A stretch of 56,717 nucleotides of DNA from an uncultured Opitutia bacterium (lineage in GTDB: Bacteria; Verrucomicrobiota; Verrucomicrobiia; Opitutales; UBA953), in contig CAITUF010000036.1 of NCBI GenBank assembly GCA_903895475.1, positions 1 to 56,717 on the forward strand, in the 5' to 3' direction. The position numbers and the translations under genes were made by a program. The notes under the pieces are model-generated. The model saw only the letters and a list, made by a program, of their open reading frames with translations. It did no database searches and was not told the DNA's origin. This document shows positions 44,594 to 53,348 of this stretch, piece by piece. How positions within the stretch are numbered: position 1 is the stretch's first letter; every line of letters begins with the position of its first letter.

Positions 44594-45415
44594 ATGACCA
44601 CCGCTACCGAAACCCCGGCGCCTCGCGTCGACAACAACCTGCTCCAGCACGACAATAAGGTCTTCCTTAAGTTCGTGACGATCAGCAGCCCCGACACGCT
44701 GGCTCGTTTCAACAACGACCTCAACGTGATGACGGCTCAGGCTCGTCGCATCCTCGAGCTCAACCAGCGCATCCAGACCTCCCTCACCACCGGTGAGAAG
44801 GACGCCATCTCCAAGCTCCGTGACGGTGAACTCGCCGACTTCAACCAGAAGGACGACATCTTCGCTAAGGTGTACGGCTTCAAGGTCGACTCCGTCGCCA
44901 TCCGCCCGCACTTCATCCAGAACACGGCCATCCAGCTCATGACCCCCGTCTCCGACGAGCAGGTCGCCGAGCTCCGCAAGAATCCTGAGTTCAAGGAAGC
45001 CGACATCCAGGCCCGCGGTAACGCTAAGATGGTTGTCCTCTCCAAGGTGACCGGTGACCACATTCCCGTGCTCAACAACAGCATCGAAGTGATCCAGGTC
45101 CAGCAGAACACCATCCTGCAGCTCCGCGCAGCCGAACAGGCTGCCACCGATGAAGCCGCTAAGGCCCGCATCAAGGAAGAGCTCGCTAAGGCGACCGACG
45201 TCCTCACCAAGAACGCTGAGTTCATGGGCAAGACCTACGGCGTGGTGACCAACAACCTCGTCTTCGACGTGCTGGAAGCCCACTTCTGGGTCGCCCTCAC
45301 CCCGGACGAACTCAAGGCCTACGTCGCTCAGAACCACGGCACCGCTGCCCAGGCCCTCGCCGAAGCAACCGACGCCCCGAAGCTCGACGTCAAGAAGGAC
45401 AAGAAGAGCTCGTAA
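44594..45415 (+). CDS. Helical protein of unknown function, paralog 2 of the tandem pair (no signal peptide)
   Basis: The 273-residue product shares the two-repeat plan of its neighbour: FAKVYGFKVDSVAIRPHF with LMTPVSDEQVAELRKN, then MGKTYGVVTNNLVFDVLEA with ALTPDELKAYVAQN. Each is preceded by long charged helices. Unlike paralog 1 it has no signal peptide (MTTATETPAPRVDNN), so it should stay in the cytoplasm unless exported in another way. Codon bias is equally extreme. A strong terminator follows at 45439. No known family recognised. Confidence 0.85.
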   Translation: MTTATETPAPRVDNNLLQHDNKVFLKFVTISSPDTLARFNNDLNVMTAQARRILELNQRIQTSLTTGEKDAISKLRDGELADFNQKDDIFAKVYGFKVDSVAIRPHFIQNTAIQLMTPVSDEQVAELRKNPEFKEADIQARGNAKMVVLSKVTGDHIPVLNNSIEVIQVQQNTILQLRAAEQAATDEAAKARIKEELAKATDVLTKNAEFMGKTYGVVTNNLVFDVLEAHFWVALTPDELKAYVAQNHGTAAQALAEATDAPKLDVKKDKKSS

Positions 45416-45438
45416 GAGTTCTTCCCACCTAAACACGA

Positions 45439-45463
45439 AGCCCGCCTTTCGGCGGGCTTTTTT
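45439..45463 (+). terminator. Intrinsic terminator after the paralog pair
   Basis: An 8-bp stem AGCCCGCC/GGCGGGCT with loop TTTC is followed by TTTTTT. It ends the strongly biased paralog pair on the plus strand. It lies only 5 bp from the convergent exonuclease stop. Confidence 0.92.
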
Positions 45464-45467
45464 GTGC

Positions 45468-46436
45468 CTAGAAGAGTTCGCCCTGCTCGGGGCCGGGCGC
45501 CGACTTAGCGGGGGGCGTAGGCGGCCGTATCGTGGGCTCGGAGGGCTTCTCCTGCCCCACAGACAAGCCGTGCTTCGCCTGATAGCGTCGCAAGGTCGAA
45601 TGCATCTCCATGGCCTCCAGGAAGGCCGCTACGCCGCTGACGTCTTCCATAGGAACATCGCCGGGCTCGAAGGCGAAGTCGGTCTTAAAACGCACTAAGG
45701 ACAGGTTGGAGCGGATACGGTCAGCATCGGCTTGGATCTGCTCACGGAAGCGCGCCGGCTCGATGGTCTCCACCGCCCCCAACACCCCTTCCAGGCCACC
45801 ATATTGCTGTAACCACTTCACCGCCGTCTTCGGGCCCACGCCTTTGAGGCCAGGGATATTGTCCGAGGTATCTCCGACCAGCGCGAGGTAGTCGGCGATC
45901 AAGGTCGGCGGCACGCCAAACTTCGCTTCCACGCCAGCCGCATCGAGGCGGCGCCAGCCGAGCGCGGGATTGGCGGTGGGCGGCGGCGCGAGCTGCAGCA
46001 CCTGAGCACCGACGCATTGCCCGAAATCCTTATCGGCGCTCACGATGATACATTCATCTCCCGCGGCGGCCAAACGCTGAACGGCTGTGGCGATTAGGTC
46101 GTCGGCTTCGACGCCGCGTTCCTGAATCACCGCAAAACCCAAGAGCGCCGTGAGCTTCTTGATTTCCGGCAACTGCAGGATGATGTCCGGCGGTGTGTCA
46201 TCGCGCTGCCCTTTGTAATCCGGGAGGACCGCCAAGTGCCGGTCGGAGCCCCCGAGGTCGAAGAAGACAACGCAACGGTCCGGCTTCTCGGCGTCGCGCA
46301 GGTCCTGCAGTGACTTAATCCAGCCGTGCAAGGCACCCGTGGGGAATTGATCAGACTGCCGGCGGAGGTTCGAACGCTCCATCGCGAAATGGCTCCGGAA
46401 GACTAGATTGAAACCATCGACAAGGAGCCAGCGCAT
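45468..46436 (-). CDS. Stand-alone 5'-3' exonuclease / flap endonuclease (PolA N-domain family)
   Basis: Starting at the ATG at 46436 (MRWLLVDGFNLVFRSHFAM) the protein is 322 residues; a GTG at 46457 would add seven. Family motifs are visible: DGFNLVFR, GVEADDLIATAV, SADKDFGQCV, GDTSDNIPGLKGVGPKTA (helix-hairpin-helix). These are the metal ligands and DNA-binding elements of the PolI 5' nuclease. It removes RNA primers or flaps. A Pro-rich tail ends EQGELF, resembling a sliding-clamp-binding peptide (QxxLF). No polymerase domain is present. Confidence 0.9.
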   Translation of the reverse strand: MRWLLVDGFNLVFRSHFAMERSNLRRQSDQFPTGALHGWIKSLQDLRDAEKPDRCVVFFDLGGSDRHLAVLPDYKGQRDDTPPDIILQLPEIKKLTALLGFAVIQERGVEADDLIATAVQRLAAAGDECIIVSADKDFGQCVGAQVLQLAPPPTANPALGWRRLDAAGVEAKFGVPPTLIADYLALVGDTSDNIPGLKGVGPKTAVKWLQQYGGLEGVLGAVETIEPARFREQIQADADRIRSNLSLVRFKTDFAFEPGDVPMEDVSGVAAFLEAMEMHSTLRRYQAKHGLSVGQEKPSEPTIRPPTPPAKSAPGPEQGELF

Positions 46437-46472
46437 GGGAGCGAGTGTCTCCGACACGCCGATTGCTTCCAG

Positions 46473-46504
46473 AAAAAAGCAGGCCCGCCAAGAGGCGGGC
46501 CTGC
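46473..46504 (-). terminator. Intrinsic terminator of the secretin/pilus-like operon
   Basis: A perfect 11-bp stem (GCAGGCCCGCC and complement) with a 4-nt loop is followed on the minus strand by TTTTTT. It lies 23 bp after the secretin stop at 46527 and before the exonuclease start. Confidence 0.95.
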
Positions 46505-46526
46505 GAAGGGCGAACTTCAGTTCAGC

Positions 46527-49500
46527 TTACTGGCCAGCCGGAGCAGCCGGAGCGGCTTCACGCGGCGAGGAGTTCGTCGGGGTCGCTTCAACCGGCTCGC
46601 GGTAGACAGCACCACCTGGGGAGAGAACGACTGGGTTCTGGAAGACCGAACCAGCGCGCATGCCAGGGTAGCTGCTACGGAGGGTCGCACCACCTGGGGA
46701 GACGAGGTTCGCCGTCACGAAGACCGTGAGGTTCTTCTTGGTCGTGGACTTACCGCTGGAGCGGAAGGCCGCACCAATGAGCGGGATGTCACCGAGGACC
46801 GGAACCTTGTCGTTGACGGTCTTCACTTCTTCGCGGGTCAAACCACCGATGACGACCGTGGCGCCGTCGAAGACGGTGACGTCGGTCGAGACTTCACGGG
46901 TCGTGAAGATCGGCTGGAAGAAGCCCGAAGGAATGGTGACGGTCGTGGAGCCAGAGATTGCGACGGAGGTGCCGCCGTATTCAACGAAGCCTTCGAATTC
47001 GGTCACCTTTGGCTTGAGGTTAAGAGCAATCGAGTCGTCGGCGCCGACAGTAGGGGTGACTTCGAGGGTCACGCCGACTTCCTGGACGGTGAAGTCCTGA
47101 GGCGTACCAGCCGTGATGGTCACACCCGCGGAACCGCCGCCCTGCTGGCCACCGCCCTGCGAACCCACGTTCGACTGGGTATCACCATAGGACTGCGGGT
47201 AGCGAAGGAGCTGAGCGATCTTGATGATGGCGGTCTTGCCGTCGAGGACGGTGAGGCTCGGGGCGGACATCAGGTCGGAACCGCTGTTCTGCTCGACGGC
47301 CTTAAGGAAGATCGAGAGGTCGTAGGAACCGATCGTGCCGATTAGGCCATTGTAAGCGCCCGCAGCACCGCTCCAACCGGTAGCACCACCGAAGTTCGGC
47401 TCGCGGCCACCGAAGTTACCCATAGGAAAGTTCGGCGGGTTGTTTGAAATGGGGGTCGTGGCGGGAGGCTGGGTGACGGTGACAGGGTTGCCGTTAGCAT
47501 CTAATACGACCGCCGTAAGGCCCGCCACCGAGATGGTGCCAGGGCTAGCGACGGTGGCGGAACCGAAGACGTCATTGACCGAACGGAGATTCGTCTGTGC
47601 ACGGATGGTCTGGACGCCGCCGACGGTCTTGGACAGGCGCAGGTTAGTCGTGAGCTCGTTCAGGGAGGACTCGGAGACTTCGATGAACTTGGACTCAATG
47701 TGGACCTGCTTGATGTCGGAGTAACGACGGAGGATGTTACGGATGCGCTCCAGGTTCTTGCGATTCTGGGTCACGATCAGGGTCGTACCGTCGTAGTTGA
47801 GGACGGCACCAGTCACTTCGAACGACACACCGGAGCGCGTCAGGAAGTTCTTAATGCCATCATTACGAGGGTTAGCGTCGGTCGCACCCGCACCAGCGGT
47901 GGCGCCACCGAAGGGGCTGGGGGTGCCGCCCGTGGAAGCGGACGGGGCTCCGGTACCGATACCGGTCATCTTGGTTTCAGCCGCAGAACTCAGCGGGAAG
48001 AACTCAGTTTCGAGGTCGTTCGAGCCGGAGTCCGGACGGATTTCGATGATACCAGAGTTGATCGTGTAGGTGAAGTTGACCTGCTTGGTGATAAGATCGA
48101 TGGCCTTCTCGAGGGTGACGTTACGGAGCGTCATGTTGACGGACGGATTCTTGCGATCCGGGTCGATGACAAACATGTTCACGCCCTTGTTTTCCTTGTC
48201 GTAAGACTGAGAGACAATCGTCAGCTGGGCGATGGCGCGGTCGAATGGCAGGTCGCGGATATTGATTTCTGGAACGGTGATTGCACGGAGCTTATCCAGC
48301 ACCGGGTCAGAGGTAGCGACACCACCGACGGGGCCGACTTCACGGTTATAGACTTCCGGTAGCTTCCAGCTTTCGTCGAGGAGTTCGAGGAGCTTACCCT
48401 TGGAGACGCCGCGGTTCCACTGGCCCGAATTCTGAGAGAGGAGCTGACGGATGCGAACTTGGAAGGCCTTGGATTCGGAATTGTTCGGCTGGTACTGGAG
48501 GATTTCGCGGTAGGCGTCGAGGGCGCCGGCGTAGTCGCCGTAGAGGTAACGAGCGCGGCCCTTCACGAGCAGCTCCTGAACCTTGTCGTCCTTGGCCCGG
48601 AGGCCTGGGGAGATTTCATCGACGCTGCGGTAAGCCGGGTCGGACTTCTTTGCAGCGAACTCCGCACGGAGGCGGCGGGAGCTGGAGTCGTCGGCACCAT
48701 TGAGGCGCTCGAACTCGCGGACGAAGGCGTCGGCCTTATTCATCTCACGGGCATCCATCGCGAGGAAGGCGCGGCGGGAGATAATCGAGGACTTCACCGT
48801 CTTGATACGGTCGCTGACCGGCTTGGTCGCAATGTTGCGGGGCAGGTTGGCGGACGCCTTGTCGAGCAGGGTGGTTGCATCGTCGAGCTCGCCCTTACGG
48901 ACGGAGCTTTCGGCTTCGTTAATGAGGGCCGAAGCCGCATCGATGGCGGCGGCGTTAATCTTGGCAAGGCGGACGACTTCAGCGCGAGCCAGTTGATCAG
49001 CACCTTGGTCGCCCGATTCGCGGCGGCTGATGATATCCTGCTTCGTGAGAGCGATTTCATCGCGCCAGTTCTGGGCGGCGGTATTGTTCGGGAGGGCACC
49101 ATTAGCGCCGTCGAGAACCTTGAGCGCACCCGCGTAGTCGCCCTGTTCGGCGGTCTGCTTGGCGACGGCGATAGCCTGGGCTACTTCGCGGTAAAGGTTT
49201 TCGTGACTCGAAGCGACCTCGTCGAGCAAGGTGGCTGGCTTAGCTGGAACCACCGGGGCAGGCTGCGAAGCCTTGACCTTGGCGGCTTCGGCATCGGCCT
49301 TGGCCTTGTCAGCGGCGGCGAGGGCAGCCTTGACGGTGGCGATGCCTTCCTTGGCGGCTTCATCGTCCGCGGAAATCTTTTGGATCTGCTCGAACTTTTC
49401 GAGCGCGACTTGGAGGTCACCCTTCTCGCGAGCGGCCAGCGCCTCGGAGAGGAGCTGGGTCTTTTGCGTCACCGGATCTACGTCTTGGGCGACGAGAGAG

Positions 49501-49562
49501 CCGACAGCGACGGCGGCAGCGAGGGTGGCCCAAGTGAGCCGGTTGCGTTTATGATTTTTCAT
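46527..49562 (-). CDS. PilQ/GspD-type secretin with N-terminal TPR region (Amuc_1098-like)
   Basis: This 1011-residue protein has a signal peptide (about 1-25) and a long Ala/Lys/Glu helical TPR-like region (about 30-390). An STN/N0-type domain (about 440-530; EINIRDLPFDRAIAQLT, VTLEKAIDLITKQ) precedes an N1-type domain (RNILRRYSDIKQVHIESKFIEV). The C-terminal secretin domain (about 790-985) contains FTTREVSTDVTVFDGATVVIGG and VPVLGDIPLIGAAF. It forms the outer-membrane gate of a type IV pilus or type II-like system. The TPR extension and the gene order match Amuc_1098 of Akkermansia. It is the last gene of the operon. Confidence 0.93.
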   Translation of the reverse strand: MKNHKRNRLTWATLAAAVAVGSLVAQDVDPVTQKTQLLSEALAAREKGDLQVALEKFEQIQKISADDEAAKEGIATVKAALAAADKAKADAEAAKVKASQPAPVVPAKPATLLDEVASSHENLYREVAQAIAVAKQTAEQGDYAGALKVLDGANGALPNNTAAQNWRDEIALTKQDIISRRESGDQGADQLARAEVVRLAKINAAAIDAASALINEAESSVRKGELDDATTLLDKASANLPRNIATKPVSDRIKTVKSSIISRRAFLAMDAREMNKADAFVREFERLNGADDSSSRRLRAEFAAKKSDPAYRSVDEISPGLRAKDDKVQELLVKGRARYLYGDYAGALDAYREILQYQPNNSESKAFQVRIRQLLSQNSGQWNRGVSKGKLLELLDESWKLPEVYNREVGPVGGVATSDPVLDKLRAITVPEINIRDLPFDRAIAQLTIVSQSYDKENKGVNMFVIDPDRKNPSVNMTLRNVTLEKAIDLITKQVNFTYTINSGIIEIRPDSGSNDLETEFFPLSSAAETKMTGIGTGAPSASTGGTPSPFGGATAGAGATDANPRNDGIKNFLTRSGVSFEVTGAVLNYDGTTLIVTQNRKNLERIRNILRRYSDIKQVHIESKFIEVSESSLNELTTNLRLSKTVGGVQTIRAQTNLRSVNDVFGSATVASPGTISVAGLTAVVLDANGNPVTVTQPPATTPISNNPPNFPMGNFGGREPNFGGATGWSGAAGAYNGLIGTIGSYDLSIFLKAVEQNSGSDLMSAPSLTVLDGKTAIIKIAQLLRYPQSYGDTQSNVGSQGGGQQGGGSAGVTITAGTPQDFTVQEVGVTLEVTPTVGADDSIALNLKPKVTEFEGFVEYGGTSVAISGSTTVTIPSGFFQPIFTTREVSTDVTVFDGATVVIGGLTREEVKTVNDKVPVLGDIPLIGAAFRSSGKSTTKKNLTVFVTANLVSPGGATLRSSYPGMRAGSVFQNPVVLSPGGAVYREPVEATPTNSSPREAAPAAPAGQ

Positions 49563-49583
49563 CGGGTCAGCGGAGGTAAAAGG

Positions 49584-50492
49584 TTATTTAGGAGCTTTAT
49601 CTTTGTTAGGGGAAGCAGGCTTGACCTCGGCGGGGATGGCCAAGGTCTCGGTGAAGGATTTACGCCCCTTCTTAGGGTCGGGGATAAAGGTCTTCTCAAC
49701 GGTCACGGTCTTGTTAATCAAGTCAATGTCTTTGATGACGAAATCGGCACCTTTATAGGCGAATTTATCGCCCTTGCGGTGGCGGGCCCAGGTCGTGGTG
49801 GGGCTATCGGTCGCCGCCAAGAGGATGTTAATCGAATCCTTGAACTCGATGGGCTTGATATCGTCAATTTCGACCAGCCGGCCGGCGGTCTTGTCGTCCA
49901 GGGTCAGGACATTGCGGGTGAAGCCATCGGCCATCTTTTCGACCTTAAAAGCCACCGGGGTGACCGGGACCTTGGGGTCGATGCGCTGCTTCAGCTTGCA
50001 GCGCTCGTAGTAGGTCTTGGTTTCGATATTCTGAATCAGGAACTCGCGATCCGCTTCCAATCCAGAACGCGGCGCCATGGTGGTGCTCAGGACGTAGGGG
50101 TAGGTCGGGTGGCCGACCTTGACTAAGGCGATGCCAAACGGGGGCAGCGGAATAACTTTGCGGCCGAGCGGGACGTATTCGGACTGGGCGGGGTCCCAAG
50201 CGATGTCGATGGTCGTGAACAGGTCGTAATCCCAACCATCGTCGTTTTCCTCTGGGGCGAGCCAATCATTGGCTCCGTCGGCCAGAGAGGCGCGAGGTGT
50301 GTTCGGGTAATCGCCGCCCTTCGGTGCTAAGGTGAGTTCCTCAATGGCTACTTGCCGGGCCTCTTCCGCCGGGAGCAGGGGCTTAACGAGTTCGGGCGAC
50401 CAGCCTTGGCCGAGCAGGCCCCAGGCGGTAATACCGGCAATCAACAAAAGCGTTGAGCCGATAAAGAGGAAGAAGTCCTTACGGGAATTCAT
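49584..50492 (-). CDS. Inner-membrane protein of the pilus-like operon, PilP position (Amuc_1099-like)
   Basis: The 302-residue product has one N-terminal membrane helix (about 8-27) and a soluble extracytoplasmic part. That part has two similar beta-rich sections (PLGRKVIPLPPFGIALVKVG; FAYKGADFVIKDIDLINKTV). It is not a lipoprotein and has no clear PilP signature, but it holds the pilP position between the PilO-like gene and the secretin. By synteny it corresponds to Amuc_1099. It probably links the inner-membrane complex to the secretin. Confidence 0.75.
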   Translation of the reverse strand: MNSRKDFFLFIGSTLLLIAGITAWGLLGQGWSPELVKPLLPAEEARQVAIEELTLAPKGGDYPNTPRASLADGANDWLAPEENDDGWDYDLFTTIDIAWDPAQSEYVPLGRKVIPLPPFGIALVKVGHPTYPYVLSTTMAPRSGLEADREFLIQNIETKTYYERCKLKQRIDPKVPVTPVAFKVEKMADGFTRNVLTLDDKTAGRLVEIDDIKPIEFKDSINILLAATDSPTTTWARHRKGDKFAYKGADFVIKDIDLINKTVTVEKTFIPDPKKGRKSFTETLAIPAEVKPASPNKDKAPK

Positions 50493-50507
50493 GGAAAGGG
50501 TCTCGGA

Positions 50508-51611
50508 TTATTTCTTGGGTTCACCCTCAACGGCGGGCTTATCTTCGACCACCGTGAGGTAATCGATTTGGATAGAGAATTGCGCGGGGGCTTGGCGGAT
50601 GACGACCTTACGCTCTTCCTTGGGCGCCGGGGCGGCCGCTTTAGAATTACTGGCCGCGGCGGCATCGGCGGTGAAGAAGCCCGGGAGGCTAGTGACGGGC
50701 ACCGCGGCCGTCGGCGCCGAAGCCGAAACGACGGTGGAAGTAGCCCCAAGCAACTTCAGCGTGTCCGCGGACGGCGTGCTGACTTCAACCGCCGTAACCG
50801 CAAACGGGCGGCCGCTGTTGCGGACCTTATTGACGAAGGTGCGGAGCGTGGCAGTCGTGCCGACAAAGCGCACCCGGAAGGAGAGCGTGTCGACGAGGCC
50901 GGGCTGACGGAAGGTGCGGGTCGGGGCGAACTCGTCCGTTTCATTACGGATAGTTTCGGGTTGAGCGAAAGTGCCGGCGCCAGGCTTGCCTTCCGCAATC
51001 TTCTCAAAGGTCTCAACGGCTTCGCGATCGATAGACTCGAGGACAATAGGGGACGGAGCTCCGGCGATCACTGGCCGGGAATCCGCCAGTGTCTTGTAAA
51101 GGAAGTCGACGATCTGGCGTTGTTGGTCGACGCGCACGATGTCGCGCTTCGGGGAGGTGCCAGGATTACGGATGTAACGACGGAAACCAAATTCGCACTT
51201 TTCGTTCGGTAGCATGCGGATGTCACGGTCAGCGGCAAACTTGGTCCACTCATCCACGGACTGCTTGATTTCAGAGGCCAACGCGGTGTTGGACATATCC
51301 TTACCATTGATGCGGGCCTCGGCGGCGCCTGCGATGAGGGCCTTGAGCTGATCTTTTTGGGCATTCAGATCGACCAAATCCTTGGTCGCGGCATCCACGT
51401 TCGCTGGGGTCAAAGAGACGCTGTCGGTGGCGGTGGGTAGAATATGCCCGTTCAACAGGGTGCGGCTGTTCTTCTGCTGCTGATAGAGTTTAGCTGCGGT
51501 CGCGTTCTTATCCGTATACTTCCAGTAACTAGCACCGATTCCGGCAACGAAGACGACACCGACCGCGATGAGCGAGCTATAGAAGAGTTTGTTCTGCTTA
51601 AAGTTTTCCAT
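50508..51611 (-). CDS. PilO-like protein with the topology of Amuc_1100
   Basis: The 367-residue protein has a single N-terminal membrane helix (about 9-27) and a coiled coil (about 30-105). Two ferredoxin-like alpha/beta modules follow (about 140-200; 235-290, TLSFRVRFVGTTATLRTFVN), then a Pro/Ala linker and a final strand (FSIQIDYLTVVE). This is the layout of PilO and of Akkermansia Amuc_1100. Pairwise identity cannot be measured here; the call rests on topology and gene order. It starts after a 3-bp gap from the PilM-PilN gene. Confidence 0.78.
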   Translation of the reverse strand: MENFKQNKLFYSSLIAVGVVFVAGIGASYWKYTDKNATAAKLYQQQKNSRTLLNGHILPTATDSVSLTPANVDAATKDLVDLNAQKDQLKALIAGAAEARINGKDMSNTALASEIKQSVDEWTKFAADRDIRMLPNEKCEFGFRRYIRNPGTSPKRDIVRVDQQRQIVDFLYKTLADSRPVIAGAPSPIVLESIDREAVETFEKIAEGKPGAGTFAQPETIRNETDEFAPTRTFRQPGLVDTLSFRVRFVGTTATLRTFVNKVRNSGRPFAVTAVEVSTPSADTLKLLGATSTVVSASAPTAAVPVTSLPGFFTADAAAASNSKAAAPAPKEERKVVIRQAPAQFSIQIDYLTVVEDKPAVEGEPKK

Positions 51612-51614
51612 GAC

Positions 51615-53309
51615 TTAGAGGGCTTTATCCTTTTGGATGATCAGCGTGAAGGTGAGTTTGGGGACGTTGGCTTCCTTATAGTCTGGCTTGATTTCGTCGG
51701 AAGGGATGTCCGCGATGAACGCCGACTTCTTCAGGCTAGCCATTAAGGCGTTCTGCCGCTCGATGAGTTCGCGGGCGTTGAAGGTCTTACCAGGGGCAAC
51801 CTTGTCGAGTAGGATACGGGCCGTGACGGTGACCTTAGTCACGGGAGGCGAAGGGGGCTTCGGGGCCTCCCCTTCGACGGCGGGAGCAACCACACCAGCG
51901 ATATGAACCACGCGAATTTCTTCGACCCAAGTATTCTTGCTCTGGGCCACGCGAGACTGGAGGTCGGTTAAAAAGGCCGGCCAATTCGAGCGGTTGGTGA
52001 CCACGGACTCCAGCAATTGATTGGTGACCAGAACGGCTTGAGCATCGGTGTGCGTTTTGACAATCGTGGCTTGGCGCCCGGTGAGCTCGGCGGCCCGCGT
52101 ATTCAGCAGATTGATCTGGGCGGTGTTATAGTCGGTGGCGTCGGCCAAGGCCAAGAAGACCGGCCATGGCGCCAGCGCCGCGAGGAGGGCCGCCACCAAG
52201 AGCTTCGGCTTACGGGCATCAAAGGCGATTTGGGCCGCAATGTCCCGCGGAATCAGGTTCACCCCCGAACTCTGCGGCAGTAGCAAAGAAGCGGCTTCAC
52301 CGATGACTTCGGAAATCTGGTGGACGTGCTGGCGAAGGTAATCCGGGTTGAGCTCGGGACCAGGCGTCAGGGCCGAAGAGGGATCGAACTGCTCGACCGG
52401 GAGACGGAGGGACTCCGTGAGCTGCTCGGCGAGGCCTGGAACCAAAGAGCCGCGGCCCGTCAAGAGGATGCGGGTCGGCTGCCGACCAGCAGCACCACGG
52501 CGAACATTAATGAGTCGGCGGTTGATGTCTTGCGAGAGGCGGCGAATGAAGCCCTGTGAATTAACCTGCAATAACGCGACCTGCGGATCAGATTCCGTGA
52601 GGTGCACGACGCCGGAGTAGTATCCCACTTTGACCGCTTCCGCCGTCGCAAAAGGCTGGCCGGTGTTGTCGGAGACGCCCTGCGTCAACAGGTTGCCACC
52701 GATGTTGGCCGACTGAATATTGGCACCGGCTGGGCCGACGAAACTCAGCGAGGTCGAACGGGCGCCCACGTTGATGATGAGGACTTCCTCGTTGGCCAAA
52801 CCACCGTGAAGAAGCGCCGCGCGGCTATCCAGCAGCGGGGCCGCTTGGATCGCGTAAGGCCGAAGGCCGGTAGCGGAAACCAGGTTAGCGATGCGTGTCG
52901 CCACTTCCGTGCGCAGCGCAAAAAGGAGGACTTCCGCTTCGACGCCGTCAGAAGACATCACCTGGCTATCCCAGATGACTTCGTTCAAAGGGTAAGGAAT
53001 CGCGTTCTGAGCCTCGAAGGCGACGATCTGGGCCTGACGTTCACGCTCGACCTGCGGCACCTTGAGTGACTTCTGCAGGAGCAGGAAACTCGGAGCGATA
53101 ATCGTAACCTGACCAGAAATCTTGTGGGCGTTGACGAGGCCAGCCAAGGCGGCCACGGCGGCGTTCAACCAATCGTCGTCGCCGAGACCAGGGGCCAGGT
53201 CTTCAGCAAAAAACTGGTCCATGAACAGGCGGCCCGCTTCCTCACGGAAGGAGGAAACCGAGACGTGGGACGCGGCGAGGTTGACGATTAAGGCCTTCTT
53301 CTGGCTCAT
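51615..53309 (-). CDS. PilM-PilN fusion protein (Amuc_1101-like)
   Basis: Residues 1-345 are a PilM/FtsA-fold actin-like domain (VPQVERERQAQIVAFEAQNAIPYPL, VLIINVGARSTSLSFV, RILLTGRGSLVPGLAEQL). Residues 351-356 read NLIPRD, the PilN cytoplasmic peptide that normally docks onto PilM. A membrane helix (about 369-390), a coiled coil and a ferredoxin-like PilN domain follow (about 395-564). In Proteobacteria PilM and PilN are separate proteins that bind through this NLLP peptide; here they are one 564-residue chain. It should anchor the alignment complex on the cytoplasmic side of the inner membrane. Confidence 0.88.
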   Translation of the reverse strand: MSQKKALIVNLAASHVSVSSFREEAGRLFMDQFFAEDLAPGLGDDDWLNAAVAALAGLVNAHKISGQVTIIAPSFLLLQKSLKVPQVERERQAQIVAFEAQNAIPYPLNEVIWDSQVMSSDGVEAEVLLFALRTEVATRIANLVSATGLRPYAIQAAPLLDSRAALLHGGLANEEVLIINVGARSTSLSFVGPAGANIQSANIGGNLLTQGVSDNTGQPFATAEAVKVGYYSGVVHLTESDPQVALLQVNSQGFIRRLSQDINRRLINVRRGAAGRQPTRILLTGRGSLVPGLAEQLTESLRLPVEQFDPSSALTPGPELNPDYLRQHVHQISEVIGEAASLLLPQSSGVNLIPRDIAAQIAFDARKPKLLVAALLAALAPWPVFLALADATDYNTAQINLLNTRAAELTGRQATIVKTHTDAQAVLVTNQLLESVVTNRSNWPAFLTDLQSRVAQSKNTWVEEIRVVHIAGVVAPAVEGEAPKPPSPPVTKVTVTARILLDKVAPGKTFNARELIERQNALMASLKKSAFIADIPSDEIKPDYKEANVPKLTFTLIIQKDKAL

Positions 53310-53348
53310 ACGTGCAAGGGGTGTGGTTAGGTGGATTCCGCGCCGACC

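Noticed and set aside
48459..50126. 555-codon open frame opposite the secretin gene
   Set aside because: Low-complexity Gly/Val/Asp-rich antisense shadow of the secretin and its neighbour; no start signal or domain.
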